Assembly: GCF_016900775.1 (NCBI RefSeq)
Contig: NZ_JACJKN010000004.1
Span: forward strand, 62,001 to 126,000
Reading direction: 5' to 3'
DNA: 64,000 nt
Origin: Olsenella uli
GTDB lineage: Bacteria > Actinomycetota > Coriobacteriia > Coriobacteriales > Atopobiaceae
The position numbers were made by a program, and so were the translations under genes. Under the pieces are notes generated by a model. The model made no database searches. It saw only the letters and a program-made list of their open reading frames with translations, and was not told the origin of the DNA. Positions within the stretch are counted from its first letter, which is position 1. Each line of letters opens with the position of its first letter. This document shows positions 33,613-41,954 of this stretch, in pieces.

Positions 33613-33933
33613 TTGCGCGGCACGACGTTCTCGCTCGGGGCGCTACCCCTCCCGGCGAAACGCGTGCATGAGCGTCAAGACGATACCGCAGACGAGGCCA
33701 CCCACGACCCACGACATCCAGAACCAGTTCTGCGCGGGCGGCGGCGCACAGAAGAGCAGGAGCGCGCCTTCAACGAGCAGCTCGAGCACGAACGGGCGCA
33801 CGCGGAGGGGTCCGCCGAGCTCGAGGAGGTGTGGCGCGAGCGCGACATGATGCGGCAGCGGAACTCCCGCCTGTGCAGGAAGTACGGGCTCAAGGGGCGG
33901 CGGGAGCGGAAGGGCATGGGGCCGCTGGAGTAG
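33613..33933 (+). other. Open frame across remnant DNA, doubtful coding
   Basis: A 106-codon frame. Its first half runs antisense through the duplicated XRE tail, so it cannot be a normal protein there. The second half (from about 33765) reads as a charged helical tail, FNEQLEHERAHAEGSAELEE followed by VWRERDMMRQRNSRLCRKYG, which looks natural and may be the end of a lost gene. No family is recognised. Confidence 0.25.
33644..33763 (-). pseudogene. Duplicated C-terminal fragment of XRE membrane protein
   Basis: Bases 33639-33763 match 36725-36850 at roughly 89% by eye. Read on the - strand they give the last 38 or so codons of the XRE membrane protein at 36730 (AQNWFWMSWVVGGL region to the final RREG and stop). 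No start or upstream body is present, so this is a relic of a second copy. Confidence 0.7.
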
Positions 33934-33966
33934 CTACCCCATGCCCGCTAACCGCCCCTTGGGCTT

Positions 33967-34866
33967 CTACCAGTTCTTCTTCTCCTTTGAGCTGTCGTGC
34001 TGATGCCTGCGCTCCTCGACAATCCCGGCGAACCACCTGACCATCTCGGGGTCGCGGTGGTCGAAGAAGCTCGAGGTCTTGGTGTCGAGCGCGGCAATCC
34101 GCGCCATCTCGTCCTCCGAGAGCGCGAAGTCAAGCACGTCGAGGTTCTCCTCCATGCGCTCGCGATGCACGGACTTGGGCAGCACGATAACGCCGCGCTG
34201 CAGGTTCCAGCGCAGCATCACCTGCGCGGCGCTCTTGCCGTGGGCGGCTCCGATCTCGGCGAGCACGGGGTTCTCGAAGAGCCCGCCGCGCCCCTCGCCG
34301 AAGGGCGCCCACGCCTCGGGCCGCACGCGGTACTTCTCCTCCCACTCCATGAGCTCCGCCTGCTGGTTCAGCGGGTGCGTCTCCATCTGGTTGACCATGG
34401 GGGCAACGTCGTTGAACTCGCAGAACTCCACCAGCCGGTCCACGTAGAAGTTCGAGACGCCGACGGCGCGGACCTTGCCCTCCTCGTAGAGGCGCACGAG
34501 GTCGCGCCAGGCGCCGTACGCGTCGCCGAACGGCTGGTGGAGAAGGACGAGGTCGACGTAGTCGGTCCCGAGCTTGCGCAGCGAGTCCTCCACCGAGGTG
34601 CGCGTGGCGCCCTCGCCGTAGTGCTCGAGCCACACCTTGGTGGTCAGGAACACGTCCGCGCGGTCGACGCCCGAGGCCGCGACGGCCGAGCCCACCTGCT
34701 CCTCGTTGAAGTAGCTCTGCGCCGTGTCGATGTGGCGGTAGCCCACCTCCAGGGCGTCGCGCACGCAGCGCTCGCACTCGTCCTGCGTCACCTGGTACAC
34801 GCCGTAGCCGATCTGCGGGACCTCGACGCCGTTCGAGAGGGTGACGTACGTCATGCTGTCTGCCAT
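33967..34866 (-). CDS. Aldo/keto reductase
   Basis: A 299-residue NADPH-dependent aldo/keto reductase. The catalytic tetrad is visible: Asp and Tyr in HIDTAQSYFNEE, Lys in LTTKVW and His in LLLHQPFGD. GVSNFYVDRL and the C-terminal LPKSVHRERMEENL cofactor motif follow. GGAAGGAAGGCAACC precedes the ATG 34866. It is divergent from a MerR regulator, and its promoter has the 19-bp spacer and central dyad of MerR-controlled promoters, so it is probably induced through that regulator, perhaps by reactive aldehydes (inference). Confidence 0.93.
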   Translation of the reverse strand: MADSMTYVTLSNGVEVPQIGYGVYQVTQDECERCVRDALEVGYRHIDTAQSYFNEEQVGSAVAASGVDRADVFLTTKVWLEHYGEGATRTSVEDSLRKLGTDYVDLVLLHQPFGDAYGAWRDLVRLYEEGKVRAVGVSNFYVDRLVEFCEFNDVAPMVNQMETHPLNQQAELMEWEEKYRVRPEAWAPFGEGRGGLFENPVLAEIGAAHGKSAAQVMLRWNLQRGVIVLPKSVHRERMEENLDVLDFALSEDEMARIAALDTKTSSFFDHRDPEMVRWFAGIVEERRHQHDSSKEKKNW

Positions 34867-34903
34867 GGTTGCCTTCCTTCCTGTTTGCCTGCGGTACAAT
34901 GCT

Positions 34904-34934
34904 GTTATAACAACCGGTTGTAACTATCGGTCAA
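34904..34934 (-). promoter_or_regulatory. MerR-type promoter/operator of aldo/keto reductase
   Basis: On the - strand TTGACC (34934-34929) and TATAAC (34909-34904) are separated by 19 bp. The spacer contains the perfect palindrome ACAACCGGTTGT (34910-34921). This is the textbook layout for a promoter that a MerR protein twists into activity. Confidence 0.75.
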
Positions 34935-34968
34935 GCGGAATCGGCGACTTTTCTTTCGGGAGGTGCGC

Positions 34969-35388
34969 ATGGCGGAGGAGAGGCTCTTCACCATGATGCA
35001 GGTGTGCCGCGAGCTTGGCATGACCTATCAGACGCTCAAGTTCTACTGCAACCAGGGGCTCGTCCCCAACGTGAAGCGCGACAGGAACAACCGTCGCGTG
35101 TTCAGCGCGAACGACGTGGAGTGGCTCCGCGGCCTCACGTGCCTCAAGCGCTGCGGCATGAGCATCGAGGAGATGCGGACGTACCTGGGCCTCTGCCTCG
35201 AGGGCCCCGCAAGCATCCCCGAGCGCAAGGCCATGCTCGCCGAGAAGCGCGGGCGCCTGGTGGAAAAGCTCGCCGAGGTGCGGTCGAGCATCGACTACAT
35301 AGACGCCAAGCAGGCCTTCTACGACGACGTCCTCGCAGGGCGCACGGAGTACGTGAGCAACCTGCTGCCGAGAGCGAAGGGGCGCTAA
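34969..35388 (+). CDS. MerR-family regulator of adjacent aldo/keto reductase
   Basis: A 139-residue MerR regulator. The winged helix-turn-helix spans about residues 5-45 (TMMQVCRELGMTYQTLKFYC, then NQGLVPNVKRDRNNRRVFS). The recognition region is followed by a coiled coil (about 85-115). Two or three cysteines occur (for example in KRCGMSIEE), but no metal-site loop is evident. GGGAGG lies 5 bp before the ATG 34969. It should bind the dyad in the divergent aldo/keto reductase promoter. Confidence 0.9.
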   Translation: MAEERLFTMMQVCRELGMTYQTLKFYCNQGLVPNVKRDRNNRRVFSANDVEWLRGLTCLKRCGMSIEEMRTYLGLCLEGPASIPERKAMLAEKRGRLVEKLAEVRSSIDYIDAKQAFYDDVLAGRTEYVSNLLPRAKGR

Positions 35389-35459
35389 CCCCCTCGCTTT
35401 GTGACGCGACGCGAGAATCCACCGTGACGAGGTCTTTCGACTTTCACGGGGGTGATTGC

Positions 35460-35585
35460 ATGGCGAGGCGTCCGAAGCTGACGCAGGAGATGGTGGACGA
35501 GGCGATCCGTCTCAAGGCGGACGGCAACGACCATAGCATCGACGCGGTGAGCTACGCGATGATGGACGACGTGCTGAGGGGCTAG
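35460..35585 (+). CDS. Short ORF, possibly a gene fragment
   Basis: A 41-codon ORF with a GGGGGTG ribosome site. It begins like the N-terminal helix of a resolvase-type DNA-binding domain (MARRPKLTQEMVDEAIRLKA) and ends NDHSIDAVSYAMMDDVLRG, which recalls the tail of phage terminases. Such a joint would be a relic. It may also be a genuine tiny protein; neither reading can be proved here. Confidence 0.35.
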   Translation: MARRPKLTQEMVDEAIRLKADGNDHSIDAVSYAMMDDVLRG

Positions 35586-35660
35586 CGACGCGAGCGCTCT
35601 TCTCGTCCTATTTTGATACGCAACGCCCTGCATCTGCCGTAGCGGCACTCGGGCGCTTGC

Positions 35661-36398
35661 TTATGGGCGACCCTCGAGCGCCTCGAGATAGACCCCGGGA
35701 TGCCACAAACTCGCCTCGCCGTGCCGCCAGCCAGGGTGCTCGACAAGCGTGCTGCCCGGCATGGCCTCAGCCAGGGCGCGCGCCGAGCGCACCATGATGC
35801 GGGGCTCCCTCCCGCCGACGAGGATGGTCGCCCGCGCCCCGCAGCCCGCGAGCTCGGGTCTCAACCGGTAGGAGCTGTTCGCCCGCATGAAGGCGATCAT
35901 GTCCCGCTTCGATATGGCGCAGCTGTCACGGTAGTAGGACTCGTAGAGCTCCTCGGGGAGATGGAGGCTCGCGAACTGCGCCCGCGAGAACCAGGGACGC
36001 CGCACGAGCGGGTGGCTCAGGGCGACGGCGGGCGCGACGAGGGCGCGGGCGGCGCGCATGGGGAGCACGAGCGCGCTCTCGATGACGGCGCGCCCCGCGA
36101 TCCGCGGCCGCTGCGCGAGAGCGTCGAGGGCGACCTGCGCCCCGAGGGAGACGCCGCAAAGCGCGTCGACGCGCCCGCCGAGCACGCGGTCGATGAGGGC
36201 GACGAGCTCGGAGGCGTTGTCCTCGATCGAGGTGAACGGTCGGTCCGAGCCGGCGTGCCCGTCGAGCACCGGGAGCACGACGCGGTACCCGTTGGCGGCG
36301 AGCAGGTCGGCGACTGCCCGGTAGTTCCACCACGAGAGGCCGCCCCCGTGCAGGAGCACTGCCGTCCGCGCGCCCGTGCCGAGCGTATGAGTGACCAT
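35661..36398 (-). CDS. Alpha/beta hydrolase
   Basis: A 245-residue alpha/beta-hydrolase. HGGGLSWWNYRAVADLLAANG carries the oxyanion region (HGGG), S in GVSLGAQVAL is the nucleophile, D in VLVGGREP-like strand is less clear, and the histidine is in WRHGEASLW. Length and order fit the small lactonase/esterase group. AAAGGA precedes the ATG. The gene is isolated, with intergenic DNA of over 300 bp upstream. Confidence 0.87.
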   Translation of the reverse strand: MVTHTLGTGARTAVLLHGGGLSWWNYRAVADLLAANGYRVVLPVLDGHAGSDRPFTSIEDNASELVALIDRVLGGRVDALCGVSLGAQVALDALAQRPRIAGRAVIESALVLPMRAARALVAPAVALSHPLVRRPWFSRAQFASLHLPEELYESYYRDSCAISKRDMIAFMRANSSYRLRPELAGCGARATILVGGREPRIMVRSARALAEAMPGSTLVEHPGWRHGEASLWHPGVYLEALEGRP

Positions 36399-36729
36399 CT
36401 GAATCCTTTCGACGGCGACGTGGCCCGGGCGACGCCGTAGGAAGCGGGCACGCGCTTAGGCCAGCGCATGGTCGCGCGGTTCTTCTCGCCCCGTGCGGCC
36501 ATTATACGGGGCACATGCGGGAGTTTTCCACATTGGGGCCTCCGGCCGTCCTTCTCGGCATGAGACGCTTTGGAACACGGGGCGACGATTCGCGCGGAGC
36601 GGCGGAAGCGGAGGATCGCTGCCGCTCCACTGCGACGGTGGCATCAACCTAATCACGGAGACAGGGGTCCTCGACTGCTTCGTGGCGACGGGCTCCGAGC
36701 TGCAGCGCACGCAGGTGACGATGGAGGCG
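36399..36729. other. Intergenic stretch, no convincing gene
   Basis: It holds two dispersed words (GAAC form at 36479, a partial GTCCTTCTCGGC at 36549) and short open frames with no family resemblance. The end joins the XRE membrane protein stop. It may contain decayed coding sequence, as its codon pattern is uneven. Confidence 0.5.
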
Positions 36730-37725
36730 CTACCCCTCCCGGCGGAACACGTGCATGAGCGTTGAGACGATGCCGCAGAGAAGGCCGCCCACGACCCACG
36801 ACATCCAGAACCAGTTCTGAGCGGGCGGCTGGGCGCAGAAGAGCAGGAGCAGACCAACGATCGTGGCGAAGATCATGACGGCGCCGCAGATCGCACCGAT
36901 CTTCTCGCCCTCCCGCTTCTGGGCGAGAAGGACGTCGCGCCGAGCCTCGTCCAGCTTCGCGGTGACGATGTCCTCCACCTCGAGGTCCTCGGCAACGGAG
37001 CGGTTGTACTCCTCGACGTTGACCCGCCCGAGCAGCATGCCGCCGCGCACGATCCACCACACGCCCAGGGCGATGAAGAACATGAGGAAGAAGAGCCCCC
37101 AGTTCTCCGCCGTCCTCTCGAGCATGAGCAGGCAGCCGATGCCCGCGAAGATGAGCGCGAGGCCCGCGATGAGCGCCGCCGAGAACTGCCGGCGCGCGGC
37201 GGCGCGGTCCTCGTCCGTGTAGAAGTCCTCCACGTAAGGGTGCGCCTTCTGGAACGCCGTATGCTCCATGCCTGCGGGCACGAGAAACGCGAGGCCCGCG
37301 AGGACGCCCACGAGCACGATGATCACGAAGAGGCCGTCGCGCCCGTTCCAGGACGCCAGCTCGACCGAGCCCTCGAAGAGCAGGCCGAGCGCGATGCCCA
37401 GGAGGATGAGCGCCGCGCCGGTGGGGACCTTGAGCGCCATCATGCGCTGGTGCTCCTCGTAGCCGCAGACGTCGGTGGGCGGGCCGGCGGGGATGGGGGC
37501 GGCGGTCGCGGGCGCGGCGCGGCCGGTGAGGTCGCCCGTCACGAGCTCGTCGAGCGTGCAGTCGAAGATCTCGCACATCTTGAGGAGCTTGTCCATCTCC
37601 GGCTGGCTCCTCTCGGCCTCCCACTTCGTGACGCTCTGGCGGGAGACGCCGAGCAGCATGGCCAGCTGCTCCTGGGTCATGTTGCGCTCTGCGCGCAGGT
37701 GCTGGAGGTTGTCGCGAAAGCTCAT
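36730..37725 (-). CDS. XRE-family regulator fused to membrane domain
   Basis: A 331-residue protein: an N-terminal helix-turn-helix of the XRE type (about 5-60, FRDNLQHLRAERNMTQEQLA and WEAERSQPEMDKLLKMCEIF), a Pro/Ala linker and six hydrophobic helices in the C-terminal 230 residues. It is likely a membrane-tethered repressor. The ATG 37725 was chosen as it starts the helix-turn-helix. The tail is duplicated at 33639. Within the coding sequence, words at 36902 and 36922 form a perfect 10-bp inverted pair. Confidence 0.88.
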   Translation of the reverse strand: MSFRDNLQHLRAERNMTQEQLAMLLGVSRQSVTKWEAERSQPEMDKLLKMCEIFDCTLDELVTGDLTGRAAPATAAPIPAGPPTDVCGYEEHQRMMALKVPTGAALILLGIALGLLFEGSVELASWNGRDGLFVIIVLVGVLAGLAFLVPAGMEHTAFQKAHPYVEDFYTDEDRAAARRQFSAALIAGLALIFAGIGCLLMLERTAENWGLFFLMFFIALGVWWIVRGGMLLGRVNVEEYNRSVAEDLEVEDIVTAKLDEARRDVLLAQKREGEKIGAICGAVMIFATIVGLLLLFCAQPPAQNWFWMSWVVGGLLCGIVSTLMHVFRREG

Positions 37726-38164
37726 GGTCTGCCCTTCTTCGGGGGTGTGCGCTGTCTGCCGGCACCTTGTATTCTGCGGGCGCGCACGGCGCAATTCTAC
37801 CAACCGACGGTAAGCAATTTGGCAGTTTTCGCGGCAACCAGAGGGCGCCCGCCGGTTGCGCGCCGCAGGTAGAGGGGCTTGTCGGCCACGCGAACTTCTC
37901 GCCAATCAATCGAGTGTGCATGAACCGAGAAAAACGCCCCGTCTTGAGCCTCATTTCTTCGATTCCTGAACGCTCGACGAACAGAACAACCCCCAAATGA
38001 TACGAAGGGACTGTCCCTTCGTAATACATGGACGAGTGGGCGCCGCTCGGAGAGGTCGAGAAGAGCGCCGCACCACCGAGCTCGCCGAGGGCGAGACGTG
38101 CCAACGTCGAACGGCGGCGCACGCCCGCGCCTGCGCCAATCGGAACAGGCTAACTACCGGGCAT
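37726..38164. other. Intergenic stretch with one palindrome
   Basis: No gene seen in 440 bp. It includes the promoter zone of the XRE gene (AT-richer around 37780-37830), a partial dispersed word at 37896 and the palindrome at 38001-38023. The right part may be a decayed end of the DUF2207 paralogue. Confidence 0.5.
38001..38023. repeat. Palindrome, 11-bp arms
   Basis: TACGAAGGGAC and GTCCCTTCGTA flank a single T. It shares the GGGAC-T-GTCCC centre with copies at 47144 and 59395. Confidence 0.8.
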
Positions 38165-39176
38165 TCATTGGACGGTGACGGGGCGTGACGGACGCGAACT
38201 GGCATTCTTCTTGTCATGGGCACGCACGTAGGCAACGTACCAGTCGGGCGCCGCGGGGGCGCGGCTGGACTCAATCTTGGGGAAGAGATCGCGCGGAGCG
38301 GCTCCCACAGCGTTGACGGCAACGCCATAGACCAGCTGCTCGCCCCACAGCGCGGCGTCGGTAAGGCGCGCGTCGCGCATACTCGTGAGCTCAACGATGT
38401 AACGCTTGAACGCATGGCAGCGCGCGAGCAGCGCGCGGCCTTCGACTGTGTAGACCTCGCGCGGCCGCGAGTACGCGACCATCATGGCAAGCCCCGGCAG
38501 TCCAAAGAAAATCATGGGCAGCACATCAAAGCCCACGAACAGGAAAGCCACGAGCGCATAGAAGGCGAGAAGCACGACAGCAAGCCAGAAGAGCGACGGC
38601 GATACCCCCTCGACGAGGTGGCGCTCCTACACGTCGCGCGTCGCCTTGCCCGATAGGCAGTGGCTCTGTCGCGTGAGGTAGGCGGGAAACTCCCGCCGCG
38701 CCTCCGATAGCTCCTCTGCTGTGATGCTCGTGCGACCGTCAACAAAGACAAAGTCAAGCGTCATGTGCTCGTACTCCGTAAGGCGCTTCGTGGACACGTT
38801 GGGAGCAAGCGAGACGCGGACGGTCTCGCGCTCGAGACCAGCTGCGCGTTGGGCGAGCGTCTTGGCCGCGTGTGTCTCGTCCATCCGATCGTTGATCCTC
38901 AGGCGACACCACGCCGTGGGAACGCGCTCGATACGCACGACGCCCTTGTGGTCTAGGGAGAGTAGGGTCGCTGTGACTCCGGAGCGCACGAAATCCTCGT
39001 CCATCACGCGCGCCAGAAACATTGGCTCGTCGGTGCTGGGAGGCTCGCACAGATGGCCGTCGCGAATGTCCGAGCTGTCGACATGCGCAAAGCGCGCGGT
39101 CCGAAAGACGTACCATGACGAGGGCGAGCACGTACGGCAGGATGATGTAATAGAGGAAGTTGGTGATGACGCTCAT
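38165..39176 (-). pseudogene. Decayed DUF2207-like membrane protein paralogue
   Basis: Three open pieces form one gene. An ATG at 39176 opens SVITNFLYYIILPYVLALV; reading must then shift frame near 39115 to continue as WYVFRTARFAHVDSSD and EPPSTDEPMFLARVMDEDFV. That frame runs to an in-frame TAG at 38627-38629, and beyond it the same frame continues with a membrane helix and the family's YTVEGRALLARCHAFKRYIV motif until the stop at 38165. One frameshift and one nonsense codon suggest a recent pseudogene. It lies 9 bp after its better-preserved neighbour. Confidence 0.75.
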
Positions 39177-39185
39177 CTTGGCTCC

Positions 39186-40190
39186 CTAGCTGTCACTCAT
39201 GCGATCGTTCTCGTGGACCGCCACTTCAAAGAGTTTCTCGAGCGCACGCAGCGGCGAGGGAAAGCCCTCTGCCGGCTCAGTGAGAAACCACTCGATGTCT
39301 TCGTCGCCCGAGCGACGCGCGAGCTCGGCTACGACCTCATCGCTGAGCCCAAACGCCAACGCAAAGCGAAGCGTTCGATCGACACGCTTCGCCGATCCCG
39401 GAAGTGCCTCGCCCGAGCGGTAGCGCTGCACAATCCAGCGGCGATGCGCGTCAGCGCGAGCGAGCACGTCTTGGAGCTTGTCGGCGTTAACGCTCGTCCC
39501 AAGCGAGCCCTGCGTAAAGATCAGGGCTACGAACCCACCAATCACGACTGCAATGGCAGAGAGTCTGGGCAGCGTCGTGAACGCAATGAAGCACGACCCC
39601 ACAATCATCTGCGCTAGCATGAGGACGACAGTCGCGTTGCCGCTACCACCATCCTTCTCGGAAAGATAACCCGCCCTGAGAACCTGGTCACCAGTGCACC
39701 TAGTAAAGTCGTGCACAGGGCCGCATGCGTCGTCGGGTTTTTTCACGTAGCGCGCGATTGCCCCACCGACCGTCTTGTCGAGCGAGCCCGCCGGCAGACA
39801 GACGCGCGTAGTCGCGGAGGCGAGGCCCGCCTTCGACAGCATGCCTTGGTCGAGCACGTCAAAGCGGTATGCCCCCTCTGCCGGGGAACTCGTTGGTCTC
39901 ATGGAGAGACTACCGTCGCGAAGCAGGGAGAGCACCGAGAGCGCAAAGACCCGACCGCCGACCTGACCGCAAAACGGAACCCCTAGCACCTCCGGCTTCA
40001 TGCTCTCGGGAAGCTCGTCAAGCAAATCGCCCGAGAAGAGTGTTGCCCTAGGAATCCGCTCCCCAACACGATTACGACGCACCGCACAAATACGCGCAAC
40101 GAGCAGGGCAACGAGCGGAATGCCAAAAAACACCCCGACAAAGGCACTATTGACGAGATCCTGCGAGATCGGGACGCCCGCAATGCTCAT
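39186..40190 (-). CDS. DUF2207-like membrane protein
   Basis: A protein of about 334 residues. A first helix (VNSAFVGVFFGIPLVALLVA) precedes a cytoplasmic winged-helix-like region (QVGGRVFALSVLSLLRDGSL), then two helices and the C-terminal cytoplasmic part (RWIVQRYRSGEALPGSAKRV, ALAFGLSDEVVAELA). This is the C-terminal architecture of DUF2207 proteins; the usual N-terminal extracellular domain is missing. A frame open to a GTG at 40292 would start inside a palindrome, so the ATG 40190 is preferred but uncertain. Function unknown. Confidence 0.6.
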   Translation of the reverse strand: MSIAGVPISQDLVNSAFVGVFFGIPLVALLVARICAVRRNRVGERIPRATLFSGDLLDELPESMKPEVLGVPFCGQVGGRVFALSVLSLLRDGSLSMRPTSSPAEGAYRFDVLDQGMLSKAGLASATTRVCLPAGSLDKTVGGAIARYVKKPDDACGPVHDFTRCTGDQVLRAGYLSEKDGGSGNATVVLMLAQMIVGSCFIAFTTLPRLSAIAVVIGGFVALIFTQGSLGTSVNADKLQDVLARADAHRRWIVQRYRSGEALPGSAKRVDRTLRFALAFGLSDEVVAELARRSGDEDIEWFLTEPAEGFPSPLRALEKLFEVAVHENDRMSDS

Positions 40191-40271
40191 ATGCCCGAAC
40201 AGCGCCTCAATGCCCAACGCTCCCACCCCCTTCTTAGGGGCATGATGGCAGGCCAACGTCAGCGAGAAGTA

Positions 40272-40334
40272 AGGTGTGACAAGGGGCGTCACGCCAAGGG
40301 CGCACGACAGTCATGCGTCCCTCCTGTCACACCT
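40272..40334. repeat. Inverted repeat AGGTGTGACA
   Basis: AGGTGTGACA (40272-40281) pairs with TGTCACACCT (40325-40334) across 43 bp; inner bases add partial pairing. It lies between the DUF2207-like gene and an iron-sulphur-like relic whose stop it touches. Confidence 0.55.
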
Positions 40335-40455
40335 AGCAGCCGATGAGTTCCGCAGCTGCCGTCGTGCACATCGCCTTGCGCACGTCAAAGGGGCAGCGCC
40401 CCTCGCAAGCGCGGCGCGCGAAGCAGTCCGCCGGCGTGGCGCCGAGCGCGCTCAC
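40333..40455 (-). pseudogene. Cysteine-motif tail of a lost 4Fe-4S protein
   Basis: A 40-codon frame reads PADCFARRACEGRCPFDVRK and ends AAAELIGC, like the CxxCGxCExxCP tail of iron-sulphur aldo/keto reductases. No body of such a gene is present. Its stop lies at the edge of a palindrome. Low certainty. Confidence 0.35.
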
Positions 40456-40475
40456 ACCGCACATTACATTCTGAT

Positions 40476-40540
40476 TGCAAAGTTGACTTGTCATATTTTG
40501 CAAAGCTCGCTATTCTAGAGATGCAAAGCGCGCTTGTCAT
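40476..40540 (+). promoter_or_regulatory. Direct repeats before XRE regulator
   Basis: TGCAAAG, four bases, CTTGTCAT occurs at 40476-40494 and again at 40522-40540; a third TGCAAAGC lies at 40499. TTGACT overlaps the first copy. These are plausible operators of the small XRE protein that starts at 40574. Confidence 0.5.
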
Positions 40541-40573
40541 CTCTGTCGGACGCAACGCGAGAGGAGTGATGCC

Positions 40574-40783
40574 ATGCGAACGCGCATCCGCGAGCTGCGC
40601 CGCGAGCGCAAGATGAGCCAGGCCGAGCTCGCCGAGGCAGTGGGTACCACGCGGCAGACCATAACCTCCATCGAGGTCGAGAAGTACACCGCCTCCCTGC
40701 CTCTCGCCTACAAGATCGCCCGCTACTTTGGCCTTGCAATCGAAGACGTCTTTGACTTTTCTGAGATAGACGAGGAGCTGTGA
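40574..40783 (+). CDS. Small XRE-family regulator (YozG-like)
   Basis: A 69-residue Cro/C1-type repressor that is almost only the helix-turn-helix: RIRELRRERKMSQAELAEAV, then TTRQTITSIEVEKYTASLPL. Family members of this size control the adjacent membrane protein gene. GAGAGGAGTGATGCC precedes the ATG, and direct repeats upstream are likely operators. The next gene starts within 5 bp of its stop. Confidence 0.93.
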   Translation: MRTRIRELRRERKMSQAELAEAVGTTRQTITSIEVEKYTASLPLAYKIARYFGLAIEDVFDFSEIDEEL

Positions 40784-40788
40784 TCGCC

Positions 40789-41280
40789 ATGAAGAAGACC
40801 GTCGAAACCCTGAGCGCCGACATCCGCCGCCGCCTGCGTCGCGAGGGCGTCTCGCTCGCCATCATCCTGGCCGCGATTGCCATCATCGCCGCCATGGCCG
40901 TCGCCGGCATCTTCCCCGCTGGGGGAGACGACTACGTCACGAGCTTTGCCTCGGGCTTCCTGATCGGGCTTCTTGCCTTTGCCGCAGGGTTCACTGTAAA
41001 GCAGATTCGCAAGCTCCGGGGAGCCCTCTCAGACGACACCGCGCTGCGCGCCCTTCTTGCCGCAGAGAACGACGAGCTCGAGGCATACCTGGCACGCGAG
41101 GTGTCCCGAACCTTCGTCCATCTCATCCCGCCGCTCTCCGCCGTCATCGTGGTCGTATCTGCGCTCGTTGGCCGCGAGGCCATGCTCTCCGCCGTGGGCA
41201 CACTGCTCTTTCTGTGCACGGCGCTGCTGGTCGTGAGGTTCGTCTACAAGCGCCGCCTCATGGGTCCCGAGACGGAGTAG
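40789..41280 (+). CDS. Membrane protein partner of XRE regulator
   Basis: A 163-residue protein with four predicted helices (about 22-40, 50-70, 108-125 and 132-150) and an acidic cytoplasmic loop (about 75-100). It resembles the DUF-type membrane proteins coupled to YozG-like repressors, whose role is unknown. The ATG 40789 lies 6 bp after the repressor stop; a GTG overlapping that stop is possible. Confidence 0.75.
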   Translation: MKKTVETLSADIRRRLRREGVSLAIILAAIAIIAAMAVAGIFPAGGDDYVTSFASGFLIGLLAFAAGFTVKQIRKLRGALSDDTALRALLAAENDELEAYLAREVSRTFVHLIPPLSAVIVVVSALVGREAMLSAVGTLLFLCTALLVVRFVYKRRLMGPETE

Positions 41281-41335
41281 AGAAGCGTCACGCGCACTGG
41301 CGGAACTTCTCGTTCGCGCGTCCGAAAACTCCTGA

Positions 41336-41920
41336 GGTTGCCATGCGAGCCTCTCTGCGGGCAACCTCTTCTCAACCAACAAGGTTGTCCGCGTCCTTGC
41401 AAGCGCACGGAAAAAGACCAGTTCAAAGACTGTCGACAACTACATCGACGCGCTCGAGAAAGCCTATGTCATCTCGGAGGCGCCTCAGACGGGACTTCAG
41501 GGCAAGGAGCTGCTCTCGCCCCTGCGGAAGTTCTATCCCGTTGACCAGAGCCTTAGGAACCTCGTGACGCGCTTCTCGGCGGACAGCATCGACTTCCAGC
41601 TGAAAAACGTCATCCACAACGAACTCGTTCGACGTGGCCATTCCGTTGAGGTGGGAACATTCAGAGTGGGCGAGGTCGATTTTGTGGCGAGAAGGGCCGA
41701 CGAGACCGTCTACGTCCAGGTTTGCGAGACGATGATCGACCCCGCCACGCGCGAACGCGAGCTGGGTCCGCTCCGCGCCATCACAGACGCGTTCCCCAAG
41801 TGCGTGATTACCCTCGACCGATACGGCCCCGGTACCACCAGCGACGGGATCAAAGTGCTGGGCGCAATCGACTGGCTGCTCGGACGCAACGAGACGGACT
41901 ACTTATTTTCTCCTGGGTAG
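41336..41920 (+). pseudogene. Truncated DUF4143 ATPase, C-terminal remnant 2
   Basis: From 41336 the frame reads the C-terminal half of an AAA_14/DUF4143 ATPase: NLFSTNKVVRVLASARKKTS, VDNYIDALEKAYVISE, FYPVDQSLRN, VIHNELVRRGHSVEVG and FVARRADETVYVQVCETM. An in-frame TGA at 41333 closes the upstream side and the ATPase domain is missing. The first ATG in this frame stretch that would suit translation is far inside the homology, so it is treated as a relic. It is unlike remnant 1 in sequence, so these were two different genes. Confidence 0.75.
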
Positions 41921-41954
41921 ACTGACAACAACGGCACGACCGAGGAGGTGCCCC

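Noticed and set aside
38627-38629. Programmed read-through or selenocysteine at the DUF2207 stop
   Set aside because: The codon is TAG, not TGA, and a frameshift lies upstream in the same gene, so plain decay is simpler.
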